This document shows positions 10,870-21,438 of a stretch of DNA of 64,000 nt, one piece after another. The DNA is from Akanthomyces muscarius (taxonomy: Eukaryota; Ascomycota; Sordariomycetes; Hypocreales; Cordycipitaceae). The stretch spans positions 1,002,001-1,066,000 of the forward strand of contig NW_026611617.1 of assembly GCF_028009165.1 (NCBI RefSeq). The letters run 5' to 3'. Each line of letters opens with the position of its first letter. Position 1 is the first letter of the stretch. The notes under the pieces were generated by a model. That model was given only the letters and a program-made list of their open reading frames with translations. It was not told the origin of the DNA and did not search any database. A program made the translations under genes and the position numbers.

Positions 10870-11330
10870 AATATGGTAACTTGAGGCGCTAAGAGGTATA
10901 GTATAGGTTAAAAAGGAAATAGTTTCTATAGTAGATAACTTATTAGTATATTATTACTTATTATAATAAATTAAAAGGGACAAATAAGTTCTTTAAAGGT
11001 TCTATTAATTAATTAATTTATATAATTTAATATTTATATTTACATACTCTTAAAAAGATAAAAGATAATATAATAATTTATTTAAATAAATAAATAAATA
11101 ACTATATATATATATATATATATTAAATATAAAAAGTTATTTATTCTTTATATTAACTTATAATATTTATTATTTAAATCTTCTAAATTAATATAAAGAA
11201 TAATTAATATAATAATATATTATTAATAACTAATAATTCTCTCTTATAAATTGTTAAGCTTCTAAATATTTTATAAACTTAAACTCTATTGTTAGTCACA
11301 CTATATTATATAATTAGCCACAGGACTTGA
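10870..11330. other. AT-rich island (RIP-like) downstream of the receptor
   Basis: Nearly pure A/T sequence with a (TA)n run near 11103-11122 and stops in every frame. It begins just after the receptor stop codon and ends abruptly near 11330. Together with the island at 3490-3790 it flanks the gasdermin-like / receptor pair. It is probably a mutated repeat. No transposase motif can be read. Confidence 0.65.
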
Positions 11331-11679
11331 GCGATGTCGAGCACAATGTAGCCGAGAGTTCACGCATGTTCCAGTCGCAGCCGAAGCGGCGCCGTACTGA
11401 TTAATTGAGCGACATCTTCTGGTCGCCATACGTACTTGTGCGCCGACAATTTGGGGGTCGGCCATCGGCCTCGAAGCTCTAAACGAGCCTAGGGCTGGGG
11501 ACGATACTTTTCGTCAATGCGGGGTTACCGTAATCAATATATGGATCGTAACGCTTTAAAGTTTTAAGTGGAAAGTCTTTATGCGGTGACAGTGCGGAGA
11601 AAGTGCGGGGATGTGAGCACCTGAACCATTGTGTAATTCGTCTAGTGTATGTCCTCACCCATGTGCTTCTGGCCAATCT

Positions 11680-11935
11680 TTGCGCTTGTCAAGGCGTAGG
11701 TTGCGTCGCGACGCTAGTGCCTGTTCGACGTCGAGTTATCAAATGTTTGCGCTTGTCGGAGGTTGCTCCAGGACTCTAGTCCCTGTTCGACGTCGAGTTA
11801 TCAAATGTGTGTACTTGCAGGGGCGTGGATGTGCCGTGAGTCTGGTCCCTGTTCGATGTCGAGTTATCAAATGTCTGCGCTTGCCGGGGCGCAGATTACG
11901 CCGCGGCTGGTCCCTCACTGTCCGACATGGAGTCA
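11680..11935. repeat. Imperfect tandem repeat, 62-66 bp unit, about 3.5 copies
   Basis: A core beginning CCTGTTCGAYGTCGAGTTAT recurs at 11720, 11782 and 11848 (spacing 62 and 66 bp). A degraded fourth copy lies near 11908. Between cores, TTGCGCTTGT-like and CTAGT/CTGGT-like segments also recur. The cores are almost identical while the linkers differ, so the core may be under constraint or recently homogenised. It lies between an AT-rich island and the lipase promoter. Confidence 0.8.
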
Positions 11936-12306
11936 TCTCTACCCCAGAGGCACGTGCGCCTTTTTGAGTTGCTTGGCGCAGAAAGAAGACATCAATAGTA
12001 TACGATGGAGCCCTAATAGTCAGTATGAGGAATAGATGCCACCGGCGTCGATTGACGTGTTCTTGGGTTCCCCAGCCCGACGGAGTTGAACAGGAATTAC
12101 CCGAGCCTTGAGGCCGAGGGAGTACTCGCAGGCTCCGCGCGCGTGCGCTCCGAAAGCATCTAAGGGCGTCACGACTTCTTCGTTGTCTTGCAGCTGGGAC
12201 GGGCGCGGAGTCCGCGTCCTTGCATGATATTCCGCGTCGATGGATTGTACCTCGGGCACATGTTTTGTTGGATGTGGTACGCTACTGCTGAGGCTTGGCT
12301 GTCATC

Positions 12307-12315
12307 TATATATAT
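12307..12315 (+). promoter_or_regulatory. TATA-like box of the secretory lipase gene
   Basis: TATATATAT about 85-93 bp upstream of the lipase ATG, a normal distance for a fungal core promoter. Sequence match only. Confidence 0.4.
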
Positions 12316-12399
12316 CAACCACACGACGGCCGCAAATTGTGAAAAAGTCTTCAAGGTAGTCCAGTACTTGCAACGAAGACTTCTCACACAGAGCCAACA

Positions 12400-13815
12400 A
12401 TGCAGATCAATCTCTGGTCCGCGGCTCGCGCCATTCTTGTCCTCGCCACCTCTCTCCATTCGGTCCATGGCCGGGCCATTGACACTCCTCGGAACCTGAT
12501 TCCGACCCCTAGTCAGGACCCCTTCTACATCCCACCCGCCGGCTTCGAGTCGGCCAGTCCCGGTGCCGTCCTTCGCTCCCGTAAAGTCGTGGCGTCCTTC
12601 TTTTCACTCATTCCCAACCCCATCGAGACGTACCAGATCCTGTATCGCACCACCGCCGTTGACGGATCCGCCATTGCAACCGTCACCACCGTCTTCAAGC
12701 CAGCCTTTGCCAAAAAGGACCGGTTCGTCACATGGAACACGGCCTACGACAGCTCGGCCACGCAGTGCAACCCCAGCTATTCGTACCGCCTCGCGTCCAG
12801 CATCTTGCCGTCCATTTTTACCACGAATGCTATCGAGCAGCTAATTATTGAGCTCTACATTCTCAAGGGCTACATTGTCTCGTCGCCCGACTATGAAGGC
12901 CCGGACGCGGCCTTTACCGCTGGCCGACTCTCCGGCATGGGCGTCTTGGACAGCATGAGAGCCGTATCCAACTTTGGCAGCACCCTGGGTCTCTCGACGA
13001 CCAAGCCGTCCATCGTTGGCGCTGGCTACTCTGGCGGCGGTCTTGCCACCGCTTGGGCGGCGGCTCTGCAGCCGAGTTATGCCCCCGAGCTGCCCGTCAA
13101 GGGCTGGACTGCCGGCGGGATTCCTGCTAACTTGACGTACATTTTTGAGTCGATTGACAGCACGCTCTTGAGTGGTTTTGAGACTATTGCCCTTGCAGGT
13201 CTTCAAAAGCCGTCCGCCTATGGAGCCACGCTGAAGCCGTTTCTGGACGGACTCGCCACACCGGCCCTTCAAAAGGTGCTCCATATCGCCGACACACAAT
13301 GCATGGTGCCGAATCTCCTTGCTTTCCCGTTCCAGTCTCTGTTCGACACCAAGTATCAGAGCCTTGGCAAGGACATTCTCGCAGCCCCAACACTGCTCTC
13401 CGTTTTGCAGGACAATACACTGGGCGTCGACAAGGCACAGAAGCCGTCCGTGCCTTTTCTCATGTTCCATGCCAAACCCGATGAGCTCGTTCCATACGCC
13501 CCCGCGGCCAAAACCCGCGACACGTGGTGTGCTGATGGTGCCACCATTAAATTTATCGAATACGGAAATGGTGGCCATGGTACTACCGCTGTGCTTGGGC
13601 TTCCTGATGCCGTGCAGTTTGTAGACGATTCGTTCAACAACAAAGTTGCTTCTGGGTGTACGAGCAAGACTGTTCTTGACAGCACACTCAACCCCCTTGC
13701 GTTTGGCATCTCTTTGGAGCCTCTGGCTATAGGGCTGATCAACTATTTAGCCGCCCTAGGCAAAAAGGATGCGAATTGGCTGGCAGGCATCAAAAGCGGC
13801 GCAGTTACAAGATGA
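12400..13815 (+). CDS. Secreted lipase (secretory lipase LIP family)
   Basis: A single-exon gene of 471 residues. Residues 1-24 form a signal peptide ending near VHG. The alpha/beta-hydrolase core has the nucleophile elbow GAGYSGGG (Ser211), an acid in AKPDELVPY (Asp361) and His393 in GNGGHG. This is the catalytic triad order of the fungal secretory lipases (Candida LIP-type, PF03583). Flanking family features include DYEGPD near residue 166, upstream of the nucleophile. It hydrolyses extracellular triglycerides or related esters. The length is typical (430-470). The start follows AACA and matches the signal peptide. A zinc-cluster-less regulator follows on the same strand, but no co-regulation can be shown. 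Confidence 0.9.
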   Translation: MQINLWSAARAILVLATSLHSVHGRAIDTPRNLIPTPSQDPFYIPPAGFESASPGAVLRSRKVVASFFSLIPNPIETYQILYRTTAVDGSAIATVTTVFKPAFAKKDRFVTWNTAYDSSATQCNPSYSYRLASSILPSIFTTNAIEQLIIELYILKGYIVSSPDYEGPDAAFTAGRLSGMGVLDSMRAVSNFGSTLGLSTTKPSIVGAGYSGGGLATAWAAALQPSYAPELPVKGWTAGGIPANLTYIFESIDSTLLSGFETIALAGLQKPSAYGATLKPFLDGLATPALQKVLHIADTQCMVPNLLAFPFQSLFDTKYQSLGKDILAAPTLLSVLQDNTLGVDKAQKPSVPFLMFHAKPDELVPYAPAAKTRDTWCADGATIKFIEYGNGGHGTTAVLGLPDAVQFVDDSFNNKVASGCTSKTVLDSTLNPLAFGISLEPLAIGLINYLAALGKKDANWLAGIKSGAVTR

Positions 13816-14663
13816 GACAATCTTTTAGCAGTACCATAATCCAAGAAAGGATAAGAAGAGAATTACAAAAGAATTGGCCAGTTTTTGCTTCTTCCAAAGT
13901 CGGCTTCATCGAGTTCGCGCATTGTGCAATCATTCTTCCAGGTGCAAGACACATATACCTCATATTTTCCGTCCTTGTCTAGGCTGTAATCGGTATTATT
14001 GATGACAGCGAAAGTCAACCGGACAGAATATCTTCTGAAACAGCGGCGCAGTATCTTGCGCAACTGAATGACAACGACAACTTTGTGGCGGCCGAGTTCA
14101 AGCAGCATGTTGACGCAATGCGGTCTTTTTTACCGTCTGACGAGAGGGAGATGCGACTTGGGCGGAGAGAAGCACGGGAAGACAACGCTGAACTAGTTAT
14201 AGCCGTACAGGACCTAGCGACAACTGCGGTGCTCTCAGAGACGCTCTCCGAAGACCTGCTGGCACAGCAGATGACAGTTTTTTGTGTTTATTGACGTTTA
14301 CATAGATATGGATGCCGAACAAGGGCTTTATTGGCCCACGACAAATTATAGTTGTCAGTAGGAAGCAATGCATTAAACCGTCGCAGGCATCTTCAACCAC
14401 TCTGCTGGCGCTAGCGTTTTGTTACCTCGCCAGAAAGAAATAGGAAAATATTGTTATTAATCAAGAAAAGCTCCGAATCACATCATAATACTATTAGCAG
14501 TACTTTATACGTTTGGATAGCAGTAAGAGGTAATTACTAGTATCCCTCTTCAAGCTGTCGCGAGCAGAATTACTTCAGACCCACTGTAGGTTAACGCAGC
14601 GCTGCTACGCAGTGACCGAATACTAATCCTGTAGCTTACATCTACCTTCAAATCAACACGTCT
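13816..14663. other. Intergenic, unresolved short frames
   Basis: Short open stretches occur on both strands between 13860 and 14300: a minus-strand frame of 81 residues and a plus-strand frame whose only start is GTG. Neither has a recognised domain, so no gene is called. The rest is AT-rich promoter-like sequence before the regulator at 14664. Confidence 0.4.
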
Positions 14664-16412
14664 ATGGCTTCACTGTTCTGGGTCAACGAGACCGCCGAAT
14701 CCAAATCGCTTTCTCATTCCGACAACCGTGAGCGAATCCAGGTCTTCTCGCAAGCCCAGCGTACCAGCCGCCCAGGGAAGCGAAAGGGTGGCGGCAAAGA
14801 TGGCACAGTGAACGGACGAAAATCTGCTCAGAAAAACGGTACAGATAATTCGCGGGGACTGCTTTCTTCCGTTCCATATGCGACGGTGGTTGCCGGCGAT
14901 GAAATTGACTCCAACCATCCTACACTCGGTACCCAACAATCCTGGTGCCTCACTCTTGACCCTGTACCGCTCCTGGATCCAGACCGCACGATAATGGAAG
15001 CGCGAAGTCTCGAGTTCTTCAACCACGTGTCTCTGCGCAAAATAATCACCACCGAGCAAAACTTCTCTTTTTGGAATGTTGTGGTGCCTCGTCTAGCGAG
15101 CTGCCATGCGGCCTTTCGCCATCTCGTCGCTGCGATTGCTTCCACGCACGAGTTATTGTACAGTGATGATGCCGAGACTTTGAATGCATTTGCTCTGACG
15201 CAGTGCAACAAGGCTATTACATTATTACGGTCGTCTCAGGATTGGCCACCCGCACTAGTCCTCATATCGTGCATCCTTGTGTCAGCTTACAGCCTTCTGC
15301 GCTGCGACCTCGACCAGGCGGAAGCAAGCATCGAAAGCGGCTTGAAAATCGCCACCAAATGCACGGAAAGCAACCTGGCTGGTCTTTGCGACGAGAGAGC
15401 CACATATCAGCATATATTGGCGCAGCTCGGAAGGCAACACGGCTTCAAACTCTGGGCACCAGACGTAAACTTTCAATTTGAACGTTCGAAAGCCAGGGAA
15501 AAATGCATTACAATCGAAACAGAGTGTGTCAAGGGCCCATTCGAGGAGCCTAAGCATGCGATGGAAGCTGTGAGGCTTCTCTTGCAGAATGTCGTGACTC
15601 GGATCATGCGGAATCTTGCTCGGGGTGCTTGCATTGAACCAAGTTGTTCTCTAACAGATGAGGTTGACCGTCAATTCGCAATGTTTTCTTTTCACTGGGA
15701 GTCTCTGCACCGGCTGCTCTGTGTCTACGATGAGGATGGCGTATTGGAGCTCAAGCAGATCAAGATTGGCTTCCGTCTCGCAATTCTAATGTTTCATACC
15801 AAGATTGTGGGCCCCTCGGAGCGGCTCTTCGAAGCATACCCCGCCGTTGTGGAAGATATGCTGCAACTTGCCGAAGAGGTTGTGACCGCCGGGGAGGAGG
15901 GCCGACCTGTTGTATATTTGGACAAACTGGTCAATGCGGCAATCTGCTCTCTCGGCTTCGCCCTGTGCGCTGCCAAGTACAAAAAGCGAGCTATGAACAT
16001 CCTGCAAAGACAGGCTAATGACAGGGATGGATTGACTAATTGGTTACGTGGCTCGGTGATTGAAACTATGATGATGCTGGACCAGATGTCGCTAAGCTGG
16101 TGGAGCGATCCCTTCGCACCATCGCGCCTGATCCTTAGTGGACTGCGCGGCACAAACGATGGCAATTGCATATGGATTCAATTCAAAGCGTTGTGCTCAG
16201 ATGCAGCCGCACAGAATGCTATAGTGCCAATCAACTGGACATCCTGGTCGGGACCTAGGCCAGCAGCGGCCGAAGTGGACAGCCGGTTGCAGGGTATCCT
16301 GGCAGCGTACCGGATGTATGGCAAACCTCACTCTACAGACGCTCCCGATGGCTTTGTAGCTGAGATGATACATCGTGGAAGGCGGGTTCCGGTCGCATGG
16401 GAACCAGTATAA
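14664..16412 (+). CDS. Fungal transcription-factor-domain protein lacking the Zn2Cys6 cluster
   Basis: A single exon of 582 residues. A basic N-terminal stretch (SRPGKRKGGGKD, about residues 33-45) precedes a long helical region. That region matches the C-terminal regulatory domain of fungal C6 regulators (Fungal_trans_2-like). It includes LEFFNHVSLRKIITTEQNFSFW and then a histidine-bearing SLAL-type helix (AAIASTHELLYS), followed by alpha-helical repeats to the C-terminus. No CysX2CysX6Cys cluster exists in the frame or directly upstream. Such cluster-less proteins are common in ascomycetes. They may act as co-regulators or be degenerate factors. Nuclear location is inferred. Targets are unknown; lipase and hydrolase genes flank it. 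Confidence 0.65.
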   Translation: MASLFWVNETAESKSLSHSDNRERIQVFSQAQRTSRPGKRKGGGKDGTVNGRKSAQKNGTDNSRGLLSSVPYATVVAGDEIDSNHPTLGTQQSWCLTLDPVPLLDPDRTIMEARSLEFFNHVSLRKIITTEQNFSFWNVVVPRLASCHAAFRHLVAAIASTHELLYSDDAETLNAFALTQCNKAITLLRSSQDWPPALVLISCILVSAYSLLRCDLDQAEASIESGLKIATKCTESNLAGLCDERATYQHILAQLGRQHGFKLWAPDVNFQFERSKAREKCITIETECVKGPFEEPKHAMEAVRLLLQNVVTRIMRNLARGACIEPSCSLTDEVDRQFAMFSFHWESLHRLLCVYDEDGVLELKQIKIGFRLAILMFHTKIVGPSERLFEAYPAVVEDMLQLAEEVVTAGEEGRPVVYLDKLVNAAICSLGFALCAAKYKKRAMNILQRQANDRDGLTNWLRGSVIETMMMLDQMSLSWWSDPFAPSRLILSGLRGTNDGNCIWIQFKALCSDAAAQNAIVPINWTSWSGPRPAAAEVDSRLQGILAAYRMYGKPHSTDAPDGFVAEMIHRGRRVPVAWEPV

Positions 16413-16582
16413 GCTAAACGCAGCAAGTCCTGCTACATTTCCCCCACAGTTCTAGCATCCATACACAAAGAAGCTTAAGAAATTGTACAAATTGTTACCA
16501 TAGCAGGTTTTGGCTATACAGAAATTGCAATTATAGGCTCTAAGCTCGCTTGATTACCTCAGTTAAGTTTAAGTAATGGCTG

Positions 16583-18064
16583 TCACTGGTTGTCGGAGAA
16601 TCTATAACCGCCCCAAACCTTGCTCAGCCACCCAACGACAGATGTGAAAAGTTGAGTTTCGGCACCAAGCGAACAGTGTTCGCCAGAGCCTAGACGAACC
16701 GGGAACTCATGAAAGTACGTGAGAGCCTTTCCATTTCGTCGTCCGTTTACGAATTGATCATATGCAATGTTGGACTGGTTCAGTAGCCTTGTATCATCCT
16801 ATGAGCCGTTCTTAGTATCCAAGCCAGGTGGGCAGCTGCGCGCCAAACGTACCTGTCCATTCGCAATATAAACGGGGCGAGGCCCCATTCTTTCCACAAT
16901 GGCAGGTGTGATGGAAATCGCCCCAAGACGTGTGAACCAGTCAAATGGCGACTTGGTGTTGAATGCGTATAGACCCTGCTGAATGACGTAACGTTTGTTG
17001 ATTGGTTCCGATTTGTTCCCGGAAAGATCGAGGAGGTATTTGTTGAACTCGTCAACCTTGCCGGCCTCAAAAAGTCCTGTAAGAGATCCAAATTGGACCT
17101 TCAAATCTTGCTGAAGAGAAGACAGTCCGTCGATAGCAACGACTGCGGATATGCGCGGCTCGTAGGCTGCCGCGAGTGGTGCCAGAGTCCCACCAAACGA
17201 GTACCCAAGGAGTATAATCTTGCTCGCATCCACGTCCGGACGAGACACGATGTGATCAACTACAGGCGACGTGGCAGTCCACCAGTCCGGAATGAAGGTT
17301 AGATTCTGGTATCGACGGGGCGACGGCTGTCCGGGCCCTTCGTAGACGACGCAGTTCATGCCCCGCAGGAGCACCTGGGTGCACAAGGCGTGATAGGCAC
17401 CCTGCTGATCGCCGTCGTATCCAGTCGTGACAAGGACTGTGGGCAGCTTCTTCGAATCATTGGAGCTGGCTCTGAAAAAATATCCCGGAACACGGTAGGC
17501 ACCAATGCTTGAGTTTTTGGCCTTGACGTTGAATGGCTCCGCCGGAGGCTTCAAGAGATGGGCAGCCTTGTCAAAGTCGGCAATCTGCTTGTCCCACAGG
17601 CTAATCAGGCGTGGATCTTCCTGGTCACCGACGAGAAAGGTGGCTGCGGCGCGGTAATACGACGATGCGTGAAAGTAGTTTTCGCGGGCTCCGGCAGGAT
17701 CAACTCGGGGATCAGTGCTTTCTGCCAACGCGTGGATGGACTGCGCCATGGCATAGAAAGCATCGTGCACACTCTCCTCGCTGCCCGGCACAATCTGTGT
17801 GGCGACTCGCAGGACCTCTGCGGTGCTAGCGCCAGCGCCCGCGACAAAGGAGAGGACACTCTCCAAGAAAAAGGCCGTTTCCTCATCTGGAGAGAGTTGG
17901 AACATGGGGTGGCTTAGTGGATCGTAGACCGAGCTGTTCAAGCCACACGCCAACTTTACCAACGGTGTGTATTAGTGAGGGGCAAGCCATTTGACGATGT
18001 TGTTGTGACTTACAGCGGCGAAAGCCAGGCACAAAGTACCTGATGGTACGAGTTTGAGTAACAT
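16583..18064 (-). CDS. Secreted alpha/beta hydrolase (2,6-dihydroxypseudooxynicotine hydrolase-like), 3 exons
   Basis: On the minus strand: exon 1 18064..18014, exon 2 17953..16853, exon 3 16798..16583; 455 residues. Exon 1 encodes MLLKLVPSGTLCLAFAA, a signal peptide, before a GTAAGT donor. The intron contains CACTAATAC as branch point. The nucleophile elbow is LLGYSFGG (Ser about 269). The third exon begins DDTRLL (probable acid) and contains GSGEHCSLGA, which carries the catalytic His. This pattern is typical of the FrsA/DHPON-hydrolase-like fungal family, which has an N-terminal helical cap. If the last intron were missed the protein would lack its His. Substrate unknown. A TATA-like sequence lies about 105 bp upstream. 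Confidence 0.85.
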
Positions 18065-18952
18065 ATTGGGAGCCAATGAAAAAGGAATTCGAGGAATCTG
18101 CGCAAGGCAAAAAGACAATGGTGATAAACTTGTGGTTGAAGAAGAAGACGTGAGTTCATATTATCATGCTTTATATCCCCGGCTCCTACGAATTTGTCGT
18201 TGAGCCGGCGTGCCATTGTTAGACTGGTGATTAGAGCTTATTACTGGGTCACGAAATCTGCCTGTAAGACTGGCGCACTCTTAGCGTGCATGGGCACCCA
18301 GTATCAACGCCTCGCAGCAAGCTTACTAGCTGTTTAGCGCCAAGTCACCACTACTTGATTGAGTTAGGCGGCATTTGACGACTACTGCATCGGGCTTGGT
18401 GGCTTGGAAGAGCCGAAAGAGTCGCTAAATGCTTCCCGAAGTGGTACGCATGTTGGCAAACACGTTGATTCACAACGCAACGGCTACCTAGGTGCGAGGC
18501 GGAGCACGAGGATTGGCGTCGAGGCCAGGGCTGAGCACAACTAATCTAGGCAAGGCGCCCAGTGGCCGGGTGATTTAATGCCGTGGTTCGCTTCGAGTAC
18601 TGCGTAAGCAAAGTGCCGAGTTCCATGAAGCCGCGTACCCGTACCTATTACTAGCAGCCTTGCCAATGATTGCCTCGCAGCATGGTGCGCGCATTCCACA
18701 GTGGCGTCTGGCAGCACCATAATCGTTGATCTTGGCCCAATCAAGCCCCCAGACAAGGGCATAATAACGCACGCCATGGGAAAGTGCCAGTCCCGCATCA
18801 GCAAAACATGGCTCCCAAGCGTACGCTTTGGTCAGTGACTGTCATTTCTTAGACCGTGACCGTCCTCACCAAGTATTTATACCACGCCACCCCGCTTCAC
18901 ATTCTCCTGAGGCATAGAATCATAAGGAAATCAACGCTGCCTCATCTTCATC
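18065..18952. other. Divergent intergenic region, no gene
   Basis: Promoter region for the hydrolase (minus) and the DUF7702 gene (plus). TATA-like sequences lie at 18170-18176 (minus) and 18874-18881 (plus). No coding signature otherwise. Confidence 0.5.
18874..18881 (+). promoter_or_regulatory. TATA-like box of the DUF7702 gene
   Basis: TATTTATA about 75 bp upstream of the ATG at 18953. Sequence match only. Confidence 0.4.
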
Positions 18953-19896
18953 ATGGCTCTCGACTCTCTATCCATCGCCAAGCTTGTCATTTACATGATA
19001 TTAGCGCCAGGTGCTACCTACTGCTTGTGGAAGCATGGAAGACGAGGCTTCTTGGCGTGGTTCTACGTACAGGTTTTCTGTGTACTGCGAATTGCGTCTG
19101 GTGGCATCAGTCTTCACACCTCGGATAACCAGTTGACCTCGACTGTTGTCAACAGTATTGGCCTGTCTCCCTTGATGCTAGCTTGCGCTGGCATACTCCA
19201 CGAGGTGTACGTACTATATTCCACTGCCGCTGGATTACTGAACTCACAGTCGAATTAGGGTACACACTTGTATCCCGGACGCGAATCGTCTGTTGGAGCT
19301 CACTTTGGATATCAACTATCATGGCATCGTTGCGCTTGGTATGGTCTTGACTATTGTCGCCGTAGTAAAGCTCGAGTCCGGAGCAGATGGCTCGTTTGAT
19401 ACCATGCTGTCCCTATTGAAGGCTGGCGCTGGGATATCAGCTTTGGCTTTTGCTCTTTTGGTTATATGGGCCATTTTGACCTTTCGACGCGTCAAGAATC
19501 TGCGGAGCTCCCGGAAAGGTCCCCAAACCAGGCCTGGAATGATTGTGAGTTGCTGGCAGAGGAGGCTTGGATATGGAGCAGTCCGCGGGCAAATATCGTA
19601 TAGCTGTGCTGACCAGACTTCTCTAGCTTCTTTATGGCGCTTTGATTGTCCTTCCATTCATTGCCTTGCGTCTTGCATACGGCATGGCGTTTTTACTGCT
19701 GAGAGTGAACAGACCTTCCTCAGCCTTTATCCGGTCTCTTGCAGCCATGACGGTCCTTGAAGTTGTGCCAGAGCTTATCATCACCATTACATACCTCACT
19801 GTTGGGTTTCTCAGCCGAGATATTCAGCAGCAGACGCGTATCATGACACGTGAGGAAGGGACAAGTATGGTGACAAACGTTTCCGATAAACAGTAG
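18953..19896 (+). CDS. DUF7702 multi-pass membrane protein, 3 exons
   Basis: The model is join(18953..19206, 19259..19544, 19627..19896), 269 residues. Donors are GTACGT and GTGAGT and frames join exactly. It has about seven hydrophobic segments (for example AKLVIYMILAPG, WFYVQVFCVLRIA, LSPLMLACAGIL, IVALGMVLTIVAV, ISALAFALLVIWAI, IVLPFIALRLAYG and a last one near TVLEVVPELI). Order and flanking residues (ILHE after the third segment, NRLLEL after the junction, RLAYG, VPE) match the fungal DUF7702 integral membrane family. Function is unknown; the topology is receptor-like, reminiscent of PTH11-type proteins. The C-terminal tail is short and polar. Confidence 0.8.
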
Positions 19897-19967
19897 CCTT
19901 AGGCGACATTAATTAGGAGGTCGTGCGCGTAACAATTCTACTATATATAGTACTTAGTGGCTATAGC

Positions 19968-20230
19968 TCATTTTTCCAGTGTAGTATTGCCTTTAATGTT
20001 GACAAAGCTGCGGACCCTGTCCGGATGCGCGGCCGCGAGCTCCAGCGCCGTTAGCCCACCCGTGGAATGCCCGATGAGGTGAAAGTCGCGGACGTTGATA
20101 TATCGCAGTACTTGCTCCGCAATCTTGACCAAGAATTCGATATTGACCCTGAGAGGTCCTTGTACCATGTCTGCCCCCGGGCGCGTCGCAGGCGGTGAAG
20201 GGTGAGGTCCATTGCAGTTCCGTCAACGTC
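19968..20230 (-). pseudogene. Alpha/beta hydrolase fragment (truncated)
   Basis: The minus-strand frame contains RDFHLIGHSTGGLTALELAA, a nucleophile elbow (GHSTGG), then HPDRVRSFVNIKGN. After NIKGN, intact family members go on with a cap domain and the catalytic acid and His. Here the frame ends about six residues later. Upstream there is only about 20 residues of weak similarity, with no start and no N-terminal strands. The gene is cut at both ends and cannot encode an active enzyme. Confidence 0.6.
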
Positions 20231-21438
20231 GAGCCTAAGTCGTTCGTGCAGGATGCCGACGCTCGGCGGATGAGCGGTAGTTGTCGGCATTTTCTTTTCT
20301 GTTTGGTTATACTGTCACTCCCTTCGTCTAGTTCAACGTTATTTTTCTTCGATCCATTGTCATGTAATTGTTACTATAGGGCGATGAGGGGATATATGCG
20401 AAGGGTCACGGATACACTAAAGATCGGACCAAGGCTTCGATTCGGCGAGTTGGTGAGTTGAGAAAGTCGGACAAATCAGCTGAAAAATTATCATCAAACG
20501 CAACGGTTTCTCGGCGGCCAAGCGAGAGAAAGAAATCGTGTACTTGCCAACCCGTTGGTCTGGCCAAAGACGTTCTCCCGCGGGGCTTGCATGAAATAAC
20601 TGTGTTGAGAAAGAAAAGTGTCGCAGCCCATGAATTGAAGTCCACGGGTTGGCACAACGAAACTGAATTCTGAAGAGTCCTTATAGACTGCAAGCGGGCC
20701 TGAAAAATGATTTCGGCAAGTACAGGAGATGCCATTGATCATTTTGCCCAGCAAAGTCGTCTCCTCGCATGATAACAGCCTGGCGTCAGGCATCATGTGG
20801 AGGGCCTAGGGGTCGGCGACGTTGGCCAGCACTAAACAGCTGTCGGCTCGGAGGCGGGCACTTTGGGCTCATGTCACTTATTATGTTGTCGCCACTGGAA
20901 ATCTCGAGAGCTGTATTAATAGAAGTCTTGTTACCTGTTAAAAATGGGCGGAGCGGCAAGTACGTCCGTAGCAAGTCTTTGATACGCGATGTCTTGGGCT
21001 GCCTCTAACTAGTCAAAAAGCAGGCGGGCCCTCATTCATTTGTACTCGGCACTTCACCTCTGTCTTTCTTTCTTCGTACCATTGCGCGAGAGTATTCCAA
21101 TAACCAAACTTTTACTGACTAAAAAAAACCCTAAGCGGCCAGTGCAAAATTAGTACTCAGCCGAGACTGACCACCAAAGCCCACCATGACCGCCACCATA
21201 ACCCTCCTAATCGTGGACCATCCCGGTGCTGCGCGACCGCTACCCCCGCACCCATGCTTGGTCTGGAGTACACAGCACCACCACCAGTCCAAAAAGGCTT
21301 CCCCAAAGGGCCAAGCCACCATCGCATTTAGACGTAACATCCTCCTAGAGCCCTACGCTCGAATCGCCGTTTTTTTTTCTTATGCGAGACCATCTACGCG
21401 GCGCTACCCCAGCAGCATTCTCTCGTCATCCCAGCGCG
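20231..21438. other. Intergenic, nothing recognised
   Basis: About 1.2 kb without a supported gene. Open frames of up to about 100 codons on both strands lack domain motifs. Confidence 0.45.

Larger units (their letters stand above)
11331..12399. other. Intergenic with a tandem repeat, no gene
   Basis: About 1 kb upstream of the lipase. Apart from the tandem repeat (listed separately) and a TATA-like sequence near 12307, I see no gene. Short frames here are repeat-derived. Confidence 0.5.

Noticed and set aside
13863..14294. Opposing short frames that look faintly coding (81 residues minus; about 70-100 residues plus)
   Set aside because: No ATG-based complete model on the plus strand, no motif on either, and they overlap. 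Not enough to call a gene.
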